This document shows positions 13,367 to 26,558 of a stretch of DNA of 64,000 nt, piece after piece. Each line of letters opens with the position of its first letter. Position 1 is the stretch's first letter. The notes beneath the pieces were generated by a model that had not been told where the DNA came from, searched no databases, and saw only the letters and a program-made list of their open reading frames with translations. This stretch comes from Megachile rotundata. Taxonomy: Eukaryota > Arthropoda > Insecta > Hymenoptera > Megachilidae. The stretch spans positions 124,001 through 188,000 of the forward strand of contig NW_027473611.1 of NCBI RefSeq assembly GCF_050947335.1. The letters are read 5' to 3'. A program made the translations under genes and the position numbers.

Positions 13367-16300
13367 CGATCATATAAGCATAAAATGGCTAATAATATGA
13401 GTTAGATTGATAATAATAAGAGTAATAAGTATATTAATTGTCGTTATATCGATCATATAAGCATAATATGGCTAATAATATGAGTTAGATTAATAATAAT
13501 AAGAGAAATGAGTATAGTAATTGTCGTTCTATCGATCATAAAAGCATAATATGGTTAATAATATGAGTTAGATTGATAAGAACAAGTGTAATAAGTATAG
13601 TAATTGTCGTTCTATCGATCATATAAGCATAATATGGCTAATAATATGAGTTAGATTGATAAGAATAAGTGTAATAAGTATAGTAATTGTCGTTCTATCG
13701 ATCATATAAGCACAATATGGCTAATAATTGAAGTTAGATTGATAATAATGAGAGTAATAAGTATAGTAATTGTCGTTCTATCGATCATATAAGCACAATA
13801 TGGCTAATAATATGAGTTAGATTGATAATAATGAGAGTAATAAGTATAGTAATTGTCGTTCTATCAATCATATAAGCATAATATGGCTAATAATATTAGT
13901 TAGATTGATAATAATAAGAGCAATGAGTATAGTAATTGTCGTCCTATCGATCATATAAGAATAATATGGCTAATAATATGAGTTAGATTGATAATAACAA
14001 GAGTAGTAAGTATAGTAATTCTCGTTCTATCGGTCATATAACCATAATATGGCTAATAATATGAGTTAGATTGATAACAGTGAGTGTAATAAGTATAGTA
14101 ATTGTCGTCCTATCGATCATATAAGCATAATATGGCTAATAATATGAGTTAGATTGATAATAATAAGAGTAATAAGCATAGTAATTGTCGTTCTATCGAT
14201 CATATAAGCATAATATGTGTAATAATATGAGTTAGATTGATAACAATAAGAGTAATGAGTATAGTAATTGTCGTCCTATCGATCATATAAGCATAATATG
14301 GTTAATAATATGAGTTAGATTGTTAATAGTGAGTGTAATAAGCATAGTAATTGTCGTTATACCGATCATATAAGCATAAAATGGCTAATAATATGAGTTA
14401 GATTGATAATAATAAGAGTAATAAGTATATTAATTGTCGTTATATCGATCATATAAGCATAATATGGCTAATAATATGAGTTAGATTAATAATAATAAGA
14501 GAAATGAGTATAGTAATTGTCGTTCTATCGATCATATAAGCATAATATGGCTAATAATATGAGTTAGATTGATAATAATAAGAGCAATGAGTATAGTAAT
14601 TGTCGTCCTATCGATCATATAAGAATAATATGGCTAATAATATGAGTTAGATTGATAATAATAAGAGTAGTAAGTATAGTAATTGTCGTCCTATCGATCA
14701 TATAAGCATAATATGGCTAATAATATGAGTTAGATTGATAATAATAAGAGTAATAAGCATAGTAATTGTCGTTCTATCGGTCATATAACTATAATATGGC
14801 TAATAATATGAGTTAGATTGATAATAATAAGAGTAATGAGTATAATAATTGTCGTCCTATCGATCATATAAGCATAATATGGTTAATAATATGAGTTAGA
14901 TTGTTAATAGTGTGTGTAATAAGCATAGTAATTGTCGTTATACCGATCATATAAGCATAAAATGGCTAATAATATGAGTTAGATTGATAATAAGAAGAGT
15001 AATAAGTATATTAATTGTCGTTATATCGATCATATAAGCATAATATGGCTTATAATATGAGTTAGATTAATAATAATAAGAGAAATGAGTATAGTAATTG
15101 TCGTCCTATCGATCATATAAGCATAATATGGCTAATAATATGAGTTAGATTGATAATAGTGAGTGTAATAAGTATAGTAATTGTCGTTCTATCGATCATA
15201 TAAGCACAATATGCCTAATAATATGAGTTAGATTGATAACAATAAGAGTAATAAGTATATTAATTGTCGTTCTATCGATCATATAAGCATAATATGGCTA
15301 ATAATATGAGTTAGATTGATAATAATAAGAGCAGTGAGTATAGTAATTGTCGTTCTATCGGTCATATAACCATAATATGGCTAATAATATGAGTTAGATT
15401 GATAACAGTGAGGGTAATAAGTATAGTAATTGTCGTTATATCGATCATATAAGCATAATATGGCTAATAATATGAGTTAGATTGATAATAATAAGAGTAA
15501 TGAGTGTAGTAATTGTCGTCCTATCGATCATATAAGATTAATATGGCTAATAATATGAGTTAGATTGATAATAATAAGAGTAATGAGTATAGTAATTGTC
15601 GTTCTATCGATCATAAAAGCATAATATGGTTAATAATATGAGTTAGATTGATAAGAACAAGTGTAATAAGTATAGTAATTGTCGTTCTATCGATCATATA
15701 AGCATAATATGGCTAATAATATGAGTTAGATTGATAAGAATAAGTGTAATAAGTATAGTAATTGTCGTTCTATCGATCATATAAGCACAATATGGCTAAT
15801 AATTGAAGTTAGATTGATAATAATGAGAGTAATAAGTATAGTAATTGTCGTTCTATCGATCATATAAGCACAATATGGCTAATAATATGAGTTAGATTGA
15901 TAATAATGAGAGTAATAAGTATAGTAATTGTCGTTCTATCAATCATATAAGCATAATATGGCTAATAATATTAGTTAGATTGATAATAATAAGAGCAATG
16001 AGTATAGTAATTGTCGTCCTATCGATCATATAAGAATAATATGGCTAATAATATGAGTTAGGTTGATAATAACAAGAGTAGTAAGTATAGTAATTCTCGT
16101 TCTATCGGTCATATAACCATAATATGGCTAATAATATGAGTTAGATTGATAACAGTGAGTGTAATAAGTATAGTAATTGTCGTCCTATCGATCATATAAG
16201 CATAATATGGCAAATAATATGAGTTAGATTGATAATAATAAGAGTAATAAGCATAGTAATTGTCGTTCTATCGGTCATATAACCATAATATGACTAATAA

Positions 16301-18180
16301 TATGAGTTAGATTGATAATAATAAGAGTAATGAGTATAGTAATTGTCGTCCTATCGATCATATAAGAATAATATGGCTAATAATATGAGTTAGATTGATA
16401 ATAATAAGAGTAGTATGTATAGTAATTCTCGTTCTATCGGTCATATAACCATAATATGGCTAATAATATGAGTTAGATTGATAACAGTGAGTGTAATAAG
16501 TATAGTAATTGTCGTCCTATCGATCATATAAGCATAATATGGCTAATAATATGAGTTAGATTGATAATAATAAGAGTAATGAGTATAGTAATTGTCGTCC
16601 TATCGATCATATAAGCATAATATGTCTAATAATATGAGTTAGATTGATAATAGTAAGAGTAATGAGTATAGTAATTGTCGTCCTATCGATTATATAAGCA
16701 TAATATGGCTAATAATATGAGTTAGATTGATAATAATAAGAGTAATAAGCATAGTAATTGTCGTTCTATCGATCATATAAGCATAATATGTGTAATAATA
16801 TGAGTTAGATTGATAACAATAAGAGTAATGAGTATAGTAATTTTCGTCCTATCGATCATATAAGCATAATATGTCTAATAATATGAGTTAGATTGATAAT
16901 AATAAGAGTAATAAGTATAGTAATTGTCGTCCTATCGATCATATAAGCATAATATGGCTAATAATATGAGTTAGATTGATAATAATGAGAGTAATAAGTA
17001 TAGTAATTGTCGTTCTATCGATCATATAAGCATAATATGGCTAATAATATGAGTTAGATTGATAATAATAAGAGCAATGAGTATAGTAATTGTCGTTCTA
17101 TCGGTCATATAACCATAATATGGCTAATAATATGAGTTAGACTGATAACAGTGAGTGTAATAAGTAGAGTAATTGTCGCTATATCGATCATATAAGTATA
17201 ATATGGCTAATAATATGAGTTAGATTGATAATAATAAGAGTAATGAGTATGGTAATTGTCGTCCTATCGATTATATAAGCATAATATGGCTAATAATATG
17301 AGTTAGATTGATAATAATAAGAGTAATGAGTATAGTAATTGTCGTCCTATCGATCATATAAGCATAATATGGTTAATAATATGAGTTAGATTGTTAATAG
17401 TGAGTGTAATAAGCATAGTAATTGTCGTTATACCGATCATATAAGCATAAAATGGCTAATAATATGAGTTAGATTGATAATAATAAGAGTAATAAGTATA
17501 TTAATTGTCGTTATATCGATCATATAAGCATAATATGGCTAATAATATGAGTTAGATTAATAATAATAAGAGAAATGAGTATAGTAATTGTCGTTCTATC
17601 GATCATATAAGCATAATATGGCTAATAATATGAGTTAGATTGATAACAATAAGAGCAATGAGTATAGTAATTGTCGTCCTATCGATCATATAAGAATAAT
17701 ATGGCTAATAATATGAGTTAGATTGATAATAATAAGAGTAGTAAGTATAGTAATTGTCGTCCTATCGATCATATAAGCATAATATGGCTAATAATATGAG
17801 TTAGATTGATAATAATAAGAGTAATAAGCATAGTAATTGTCGTTCTATCGGTCATATAACTATAATATGGCTAATAATATGAGTTAGATTGATAATAATA
17901 AGAGTAATGAGTATAGTAATTGTCGTCCTATCGATCATATAAGCATAATATGGTTAATAATATGAGTTAGATTGTTAATAGTGAGTGTAATAAGCATAGT
18001 AATTGTCGTTATACCGATCATATAAGCATAAAATGGCTAATAATATGAGTTAGATTGATAATAATAAGAGTAATAAGTATATTAATTGTCGTTATATCGA
18101 TCATATAAGCATAATATGGCTAATAATATGAGTTAGATTAATAATAATAAGAGAAATGAGTATAGTAATTGTCGTCCTAT
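13367..18180. repeat. 58-unit (4,814 bp) tandem higher-order repeat, copy 2
   Basis: This copy lies directly behind copy 1 in the same orientation. The breakpoint falls within 13367-13383 (CGATCATATAAGCATAA), which is common to both parents. To its left the sequence follows the copy-end type (GTCCTAT) and to its right the copy-start type (AAAATGG). Homology runs on to 18197 and stops at 18198, where T replaces A. Exchange occurred at the same phase of the unit, so unit spacing is intact. Confidence 0.92.
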
Positions 18181-18197
18181 CGATCATATAAGCATAA

Positions 18198-21049
18198 TAT
18201 GGCTAATAATATGAGTTAGATTGATAATAGTGAGTGTAATAAGTATAGTAATTGTCGTTCTATCGATCATATAAGCACAATATGCCTAATAATATGAGTT
18301 AGATTGATAACAATAAGAGTAATAAGTATATTAATTGTCGTTCTATCGATCATATAAGCATAATATGGCTAATAATATGAGTTAGATTGATAATAATAAG
18401 AGCAGTGAGTATAGTAATTGTCGTCCTATCGATCATATAAGAATAATATGGCTAATAATATGAGTTAGATTGATAATAATAAGAGTAGTAAGTATAGTAA
18501 TTGTCGTCCTATCGATCATATAAGCATAATATGGTTAATAATATGAGTTAGATTGTTAATAGTGAGTGTAATAAGCATAGTAATTGTCGTTATACCGATC
18601 ATATAAGCATAAAATGGCTAATAATATGAGTTAGATTGATAATAATAAGAGTAATAAGTATATTAATTGTCGTTATATCGATCATATAAGCATAATATGG
18701 CTAATAATATGAGTTAGATTAATAATAATAAGAGAAATGAGTATAGTAATTGTCGTCCTATCGATCATATAAGCATAATATGGCTAATAATATGAGTTAG
18801 ATTGATAATAGTGAGTGTAATAAGTATAGTAATTGTCGTTCTATCGATCATATAAGCACAATATGCCTAATAATATGTGTTAGATTGATAACAATAAGAG
18901 TAATAAGTATATTAATTGTCGTTCTATCGATCATATAAGCATAATATGGCTAATAATATGAGTTAGATTGATAATAATAAGAGCAATGAGTATAGTAATT
19001 GTCGTTCTATCGGTCATATAACCATAATATGGCTAATAATATGAGTTAGATTGATAATAATAAGAGTAATAAGCATAGTAATTGTCGTTCTATCGGTCAT
19101 ATAACCATAATATGGCTAATAATATGAGTTAGATTGATAATAATGAGAGCAATGAGTATAGTAATTGTCGTCCTATCGATCATATTTGAATAATATGGCT
19201 AATAATATGAGTTAGATTGATAATAACAAGAGTAGTAAGTATAGCAATTCTCGTTCTATCGGTCATATAACCATAATATGGCTAATAATATGAGTTAGAT
19301 TGATAACAGTGAGTGTAATAAGTATAGTAATTGTCGTCCTATCGATCATATAAGCATAATATGGTCAATAATATGAGTTAGATTGTTAATAGTGAGTGTA
19401 ATAAGCATAGTAATTGTCGTTATACCGATCATATAAGCATAAAATGGCTAATAATATGAGTTAGATTGATAATAATAAGAGTAATAAGTATATTAATTGT
19501 CGTTATATCGATCATATAAGCATAATATGGCTAATAATATGAGTTAGATTAATAATAATAAGAGAAATGAGTATAGTAATTGTCGTCCTATCGATCATAT
19601 AAGCATAATATGGCTAATAATATGAGTTAGATTGATAATAGTGAGTGTAATAAGTATAGTAATTGTCGTTCTATCGATCATATAAGCACAATATGCCTAA
19701 TAATATGAGTTAGATTGATAACAATAAGAGTAATAAGTATAGTAATTGTCGTTCTATCGATCATATAAGCATAATATGGCTAATAATATGAGTTAGATTG
19801 ATAAGAACAAGTGTAATAAGTATAGTAATTGTCGTTCTATCGATCATATAAGCATAATATGGCTAATAATATGAGTTAGATTGATAAGAATAAGTGTAAT
19901 AAGTATAGTAATTGTCGTTCTATCGATCATATAAGCACAATATGGCTAATAATTGAAGTTAGATTGATAATAATGAGAGTAATAAGTATAGTAATTGTCG
20001 TTCTATCGATCATATAAGCACAATATGGCTAATAATATGAGTTAGATTGATAATAATGAGAGTAATAAGTATAGTAATTGTCGATCTATCAATCATATAA
20101 GCATAATATGGCTAATAATATTAGTTAGATTGATAATAATAAGAGCAATGAGTATAGTAATTGTCGTCCTATCGATCATATAAGAATAATATGGCTAATA
20201 ATATGAGTTAGATTGATAATAATAAGAGTAGTAAGTATAGTAATTGTCGTCCTATCGATCATATAAGCATAATATGGCTAATAATATGAGTTAGATTGAT
20301 AATAATAAGAGTAATGAGTATAGTAATTGTCGTCCTATCGATCATATAAGCATAATATGGTTAATAATATGAGTTAGATTGTTAATAGTGAGTGTAATAA
20401 GCATAGTAATTGTCGTTATACCGATCATATAAGCATAAAATGGCTAATAATATGAGTTAGATTGATAATAATAAGAGTAATAAGTATATTAATTGTCGTT
20501 ATATCGATCATATAAGCATAATATGGCTAATAATATGAGTTAGATTAATAATAATAAGAGAAATGAGTATAGTAATTGTCGTTCTATCGATCATATAAGC
20601 ATAATATGGCTAATAATATGAGTTAGATTGATAATAATAAGAGCAATGAGTATAGTAATTGTCGTCCTATCGATCATATAAGAATAATATGGCTAATAAT
20701 ATGAGTTAGATTGATAATAATAAGAGTAGTAAGTATAGTAATTGTCGTCCTATCGATCATATAAGCATAATATGGCTAATAATATGAGTTAGATTGATAA
20801 TAATAAGAGTAATAAGCATAGTAATTGTCGTTCTATCGGTCATATAACTATAATATGGCTAATAATATGAGTTAGATTGATAATAATAAGAGTAATGAGT
20901 ATAGTAATTGTCGTCCTATCGATCATATAAGCATAATATGGTTAATAATATGAGTTAGATTGTTAATAGTGAGTGTAATAAGCATAGTAATTGTCGTTAT
21001 ACCGATCATATAAGCATAAAATGGCTAATAATATGAGTTAGATTGATAA
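18198..21049. repeat. Mosaic satellite segment with 7- and 10-unit module spacing
   Basis: This stretch is ordinary 83-bp units reusing modules from the 58-unit repeat. The paired module (GGTTAATAATATG with GATTGTTAATAG, then GTTATACCGATC and CATAAAATGG) occurs at 18533, 19363 (as GGTCAAT), 20358 and 20940. The step from the previous copy at 17952 to 18533 is 581 bp (7 units), the next is 830 bp (10 units), and the last is about 7 units. CATATTTGAATAAT at about 19183-19196 is a variant seen only here. No gene or non-satellite DNA was found. Confidence 0.8.
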
Positions 21050-22909
21050 TAACAAGAGTAATAAGTATATTAATTGTCGTTATATCGATCATATAAGCAT
21101 AATATGGCTAATAATATGAGTTAGATTAATAATAATAAGAGAAATGAGTATAGTAATTGTCGTCCTATCGATCATATAAGCATAATATGGCTAATAATAT
21201 GAGTTAGATTGATAATAGTGAGTGTAATAAGTATAGTAATTGTCGTTCTATCGATCATATAAGCACAATATGCCTAATAATATGAGTTAGATTGATAACA
21301 ATAAGAGTAATAAGTATATTAATTGTCGTTCTATCGATCATATAAGCATAATATGGCTAATAATATGAGTTAGATTGATAATAATAAGAGCAGTGAGTAT
21401 AGTAATTGTCGTTCTATCGGTCATATAACCATAATATGGCTAATAATATGAGTTAGATTGATAACAGTGAGTGTAATAAGTATAGTAATTGTCGTTATAT
21501 CGATCATATAAGCATAATATGGCTGATAATATGATTTAGATTGATAATAATAAGAGAAATGAGTATAGTAATTGTCGTCCTATCGATCATATAAGAATAA
21601 TATGGCTAATAATATGAGTTAGATTGATAATAATAATAGTAGTAAGTATAGTATTTGTCGTCCTATCGATCATATAAGCATAATATGGCTAATAATATGA
21701 GTTAGATTGATAACAGTGAGTGTAATAAGTATAGTAATTGTCGTTATATCGATCATATAAGCATAATATGGCTAATAATATGAGTTAGATTAATAATAAT
21801 AAGAGAAATGAGTATAGTAATTGTCGTCCTATCAATCATATAAGCATAATATGGCTAATAATATGAGTTAGATTGATAATAGTGAGTGTAATAAGTATAG
21901 TAATTGTCGTTCTATCGATCATATAAGCACAATATGCCTAATAATATGAGTTAGATTGATAACAATAAGAGTAATAAGTATATTAATTGTCGTTCTATCG
22001 ATCATATAAGCATAATATGGCTAATAATATGAGTTAGATTGATAATAATAAGAGCAATGAGTATAGTAATTGTCGTTCTATCGGTCATATAACCATAATA
22101 TGGCTAATAATATGAGTTAGATTGATAACAGTGAGTGTAATAAGTATAGTAATTGTCGTTATATCGATCATATAAGCATAATATGGCTAATAATATGAGT
22201 TAGATTGATAATAATAAGAGCAATGAGTATAGTAATTGTCGTCCTATCGATCATATAAGAATAATATGGCTAATAATATGAGTTAGATTGATAATAATAA
22301 GAGCAATGAGTATAGTAATTGTCGTTCTATCGGTCATATAACCATAATATGGCTAATAATATGAGTTAGATTGATAATAATAAGAGTAATAAGCATGGTA
22401 ATTGTCGTTCTATCGGTCATATAACCATAATATGGCTAATAATATGAGTTAGATTGATAATAGTAAGAGCAATGAGTATAGTAATTGTCGTCCTATCGAT
22501 CATATAAGAATAATATGGCTAATAATATGAGTTAGATTGATAATAACAAGAGTAGTAAGTATAGTAATTCTCGTTCTATCGGTCATATAACCATAATATG
22601 GCTAATAATATGAGTTAGATTGATAACAGTGAGTGTAATAAGTATAGTAATTGTCGTCCTATCGATCATATAAGCATAATATGGCTAATAATATGAGTTA
22701 GATTGATAATAATAAGAGTAATGAGTATAGTAATTGTCGTCCTATCGATTATATAATCATAAAATGGCTAATAATATGAGTTAGATTGATAATAATAAGA
22801 GTAATGAGTATAGTAATTGTCGTTCTATCGATCATATAAGCATAATATGGCTAATAATATGAGTTAGATTGATAATAATAAGAGTAATGAGTATAGTAAT
22901 TGTCGTCCT

Positions 22910-24590
22910 ATCGATCATATAAGAATAATATGGCTAATAATATGAGTTAGATTGATAATAATAAGAGTAGTAAGTATAGTAATTCTCGTTCTATCGGTCA
23001 TATAACCATAATATGGCTAATAATATGAGTTAGATTGATAACAGTGAGTGTAATAAGTATAGTAATTGTCGTCCTATCGATCATATAAGCATAATATGGC
23101 TAATAATATGAGTTAGATTGATAACAGTGAGTGTAATAAGTATAGTAATTGTCGTCCTATCGATCATATAAGCATAATATGGCTAATAATATGAGTTAGA
23201 TTGATAATAATAAGAGTAATGAGTATAGTAATTGTCGTCCTATCGATCATATAAGCATAATATGTCTAATAATATGAGTTAGATTGATAATAATAAGAGT
23301 AATGAGTATAGTAATTGTCGTCCTATCGATTATATAAGCATAATATGGCTAATAATATGAGTTAGATTGATAATAATAAGAGTAATAAGCATAGTAATTG
23401 TCGTTCTATCGATCATATAAGCATAATATGTGTAATAATATGAGTTAGATTGATAACAATAAGAGTAATGAGTATAGTAATTGTCGTCCTATCGATCATA
23501 TAAGCATAATATGTCTAATAATATGAGTTAGATTGATAATAATAAGAGTAATAAGTATAGTAATTGTCGTCCTATCGATCATATAAGCATAATATGTCTA
23601 ATAATATGAGTTAGATTGATAATAATAAGAGTAATAAGCATAGTAATTGTCGTTCTATCGGTCATATAACCATAATATGGCTAATAATATGAGGTAGATT
23701 AATAATAATAAGAGAAATGAGTATAGTAATTGTCGTTCTATCGATCATATAAGCATAATATGGCTAATAATATGAGTTAGATTGATAAGAACAAGTGTAA
23801 TAAGTATAGTAATTGTCGTTCTATCGATCATATAAGCATAATATGGCTAATAATATGAGTTAGATTGATAAGAATAAGTGTAATAAGTATAGTAATTGTC
23901 GTTCTATCAATCATATAAGCATAATATGGCTAATAATATTAGTTAGATTGATAATAATAAGAGCAATGAGTATAGTAATTGTCGTCCTATCGATCATATA
24001 AGAATAATATGGCTAATAATATGAGTTAGATTGATAATAATAAGAGTAGTAAGTATAGTAATTGTCGTCCTATCGATCATATAAGCATAATATGGCTAAT
24101 AATATGAGTTAGATTGATAATAATAAGAGTAATATGCATAGTAATTGTCGTCCTATCGGTCATATAACCATAATATGGCTAATAATATGAGTTAGATTGA
24201 TAATAATAAGAGTAATGAGTATAGGAATTGTCGTCCTATCGATCATATAAGCATAATATGGTTAATAATATGAGTTAGATTGTTAATAGTGAGTGTAATA
24301 AGCATAGTAATTATCGTTATACCGATCATATAAGCATAAAATGGCTAATAATATGAGTTAGATTGATAATAATAAGAGTAATAAGTATACTAATTGTCGT
24401 TATATCGATCATATAAGCATAATATGGCTAATAATATGAGTTAGATTAATAATAATAAGAGAAATGAGTATAGTAATTGTCGTCCTATCGATCATATAAG
24501 CATAATATGGCTAATAATATGAGTTAGATTGATAATAGTGAGTGTAATAAGTATAGTAATTGTCGTTCTATCGATCATATAAGCACAATA
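22910..24590. repeat. Nested 20-unit repeat, copy 1
   Basis: Within the large duplication, this stretch is followed by a second version at about 24652-26250. The offset is 1,660 bp (20 units) for most of its length, for example ATAGGAATTG at 24221 and 25881. It is one unit longer than its partner because of the doubled AACAGTGAGTG unit near 23030-23200. The same pair recurs at 34015/35675, also 1,660 bp apart. Ends are approximate. Confidence 0.72.
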
Positions 24591-24651
24591 TGGCTAATAA
24601 TATGAGTTAGATTAATAATAATAAGAGAAATGAGTATAGTAATTGTCGTCC

Positions 24652-26250
24652 TATCGATCATATAAGAATAATATGGCTAATAATATGAGTTAGATTGATA
24701 ATAATAAGAGTAGTAAGTATAGTAATTCTCGTTCTATCGGTCATATAACCATAATATGGCTAATAATATGAGTTAGATTGATAACAGTGAGTGTAATAAG
24801 TATAGTAATTGTCGTCCTATCGATCATATAAGCATAATATGGCTAATAATATGAGTTAGATTGATAATAATAAGAGTAATGAGTATAGTAATTGTCGTCC
24901 TATCGATCATATAAGCATAATATGTCTAATAATATGAGTTAGATTGATAATAATAAGAGTAATGAGTATAGTAATTGTCGTCCTATCGATTATATAAGCA
25001 TAATATGGCTAATAATATGAGTTAGATTGATAATAATAAGAGTAATAAGCATAGTAATTGTCGTTCTATCGATCATATAAGCATAATATGTGTAATAATA
25101 TGAGTTAGATTGATAACAATAAGAGTAATGAGTATAGTAATTGTCGTCCTATCGATCATATAAGCATAATATGTCTAATAATATGAGTTAGATTGATAAT
25201 AATAAGAGTAATAAGTATAGTAATTGTCGTCCTATCGATCATATAAGCATAATATGTCTAATAATATGAGTTAGATTGATAATAATAAGAGTAATAAGCA
25301 TAGTAATTGTCGTTCTATCGGTCATATAACCATAATATGGCTAATAATATGAGGTAGATTAATAATAATAAGAGAAATGAGTATAGTAATTGTCGTTCTA
25401 TCGATCATATAAGCATAATATGGCTAATAATATGAGTTAGATTGATAAGAACAAGTGTAATAAGTATAGTAATTGTCGTTCTATCGATCATATAAGCATA
25501 ATATGGCTAATAATATGAGTTAGATTGATAAGAATAAGTGTAATAAGTATAGTAATTGTCGTTCTATCAATCATATAAGCATAATATGGCTAATAATATT
25601 AGTTAGATTGATAATAATAAGAGCAATGAGTATAGTAATTGTCGTCCTATCGATCATATAAGAATAATATGGCTAATAATATGAGTTAGATTGATAATAA
25701 TAAGAGTAGTAAGTATAGTAATTGTCGTCCTATCGATCATATAAGCATAATATGGCTAATAATATGAGTTAGATTGATAATAATAAGAGTAATAAGCATA
25801 GTAATTGTCGTCCTATCGGTCATATAACCATAATATGGCTAATAATATGAGTTAGATTGATAATAATAAGAGTAATGAGTATAGGAATTGTCGTCCTATC
25901 GATCATATAAGCATAATATGGTTAATAATATGAGTTAGATTGTTAATAGTGAGTGTAATAAGCATAGTAATTATCGTTATACCGATCATATAAGCATAAA
26001 ATGGCTAATAATATGAGTTAGATTGATAATAATAAGAGTAATAAATATATTAATTGTCGTTATATCGATCATATAAGCATAATATGGCTAATAATATGAG
26101 TTAGATTAATAATAATAAGAGAAATGAGTATAGTAATTGTCGTCCTATCGATCATATAAGCATAATATGGCTAATAATATGAGTTAGATTGATAATAGTG
26201 AGTGTAATAAGTATAGTAATTGTCGTTCTATCGATCATATAAGCACAATA
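24652..26250. repeat. Nested 20-unit repeat, copy 2
   Basis: This is the partner of about 22910-24590. It starts with an AAGAATAATATGG unit, followed by AGTAGTAAG with ATTCTCG and then a GGTCATATAACC unit. That three-unit cassette recurs many times in Array I. Homology to copy 1 ends near 24590/26250, where GGCTAAT is replaced by GCCTAAT with TATGTGTTAG. Confidence 0.7.
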
Positions 26251-26390
26251 TGCCTAATAATATGTGTTAGATTGATAACAATAAGAGTAATAAGTATATT
26301 AATTGTCGTTCTATCGATCATATAAGCATAATATGGCTAATAATATGAGTTAGATTGATAATAATAAGAGCAATGAGTATAGTAATTGTC

Positions 26391-26400
26391 GTTTTACGGT
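26391..26400. repeat. Single-base deletion at a monomer junction
   Basis: GTTTTACGGT replaces the usual GTTCTATCGGT: one T is lost and C becomes T. It leaves an 82-bp unit. The same derived form is at 42907, and a form with the deletion only is at 39007. The homologous position in the large duplication (near 36185) is full length. Confidence 0.9.
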
Positions 26401-26558
26401 CATATAACCATAATATGGCTAATAATATGAGTTAGATTGATAATAATAAGAGTAATAAGCATAGTAATTGTCGTTCTATCGGTCATATAACCATAATATG
26501 GCTAATAATATGAGTTAGATTGATAATAATAAGAGTAATGAGTATAGTAATTGTCGTC

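Larger units (their letters stand above)
21682..26390. repeat. Large segmental duplication, copy A
   Basis: This block matches about 31559-36184. The offset is 9,877 bp (119 units) at the left, anchored on TAGTAAGAGC at 22461/32338. It falls to 9,794 bp (118 units) from about 23200, anchored on ATAGGAATTG at 24221/34015 and 25881/35675. The one-unit step is explained by an extra AACAGTGAGTG unit here near 23030-23200. Private differences include ATACTAATTG near 24389. At 26391 this copy has GTTTTACGGT where the partner has the full-length form. Confidence 0.82.
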
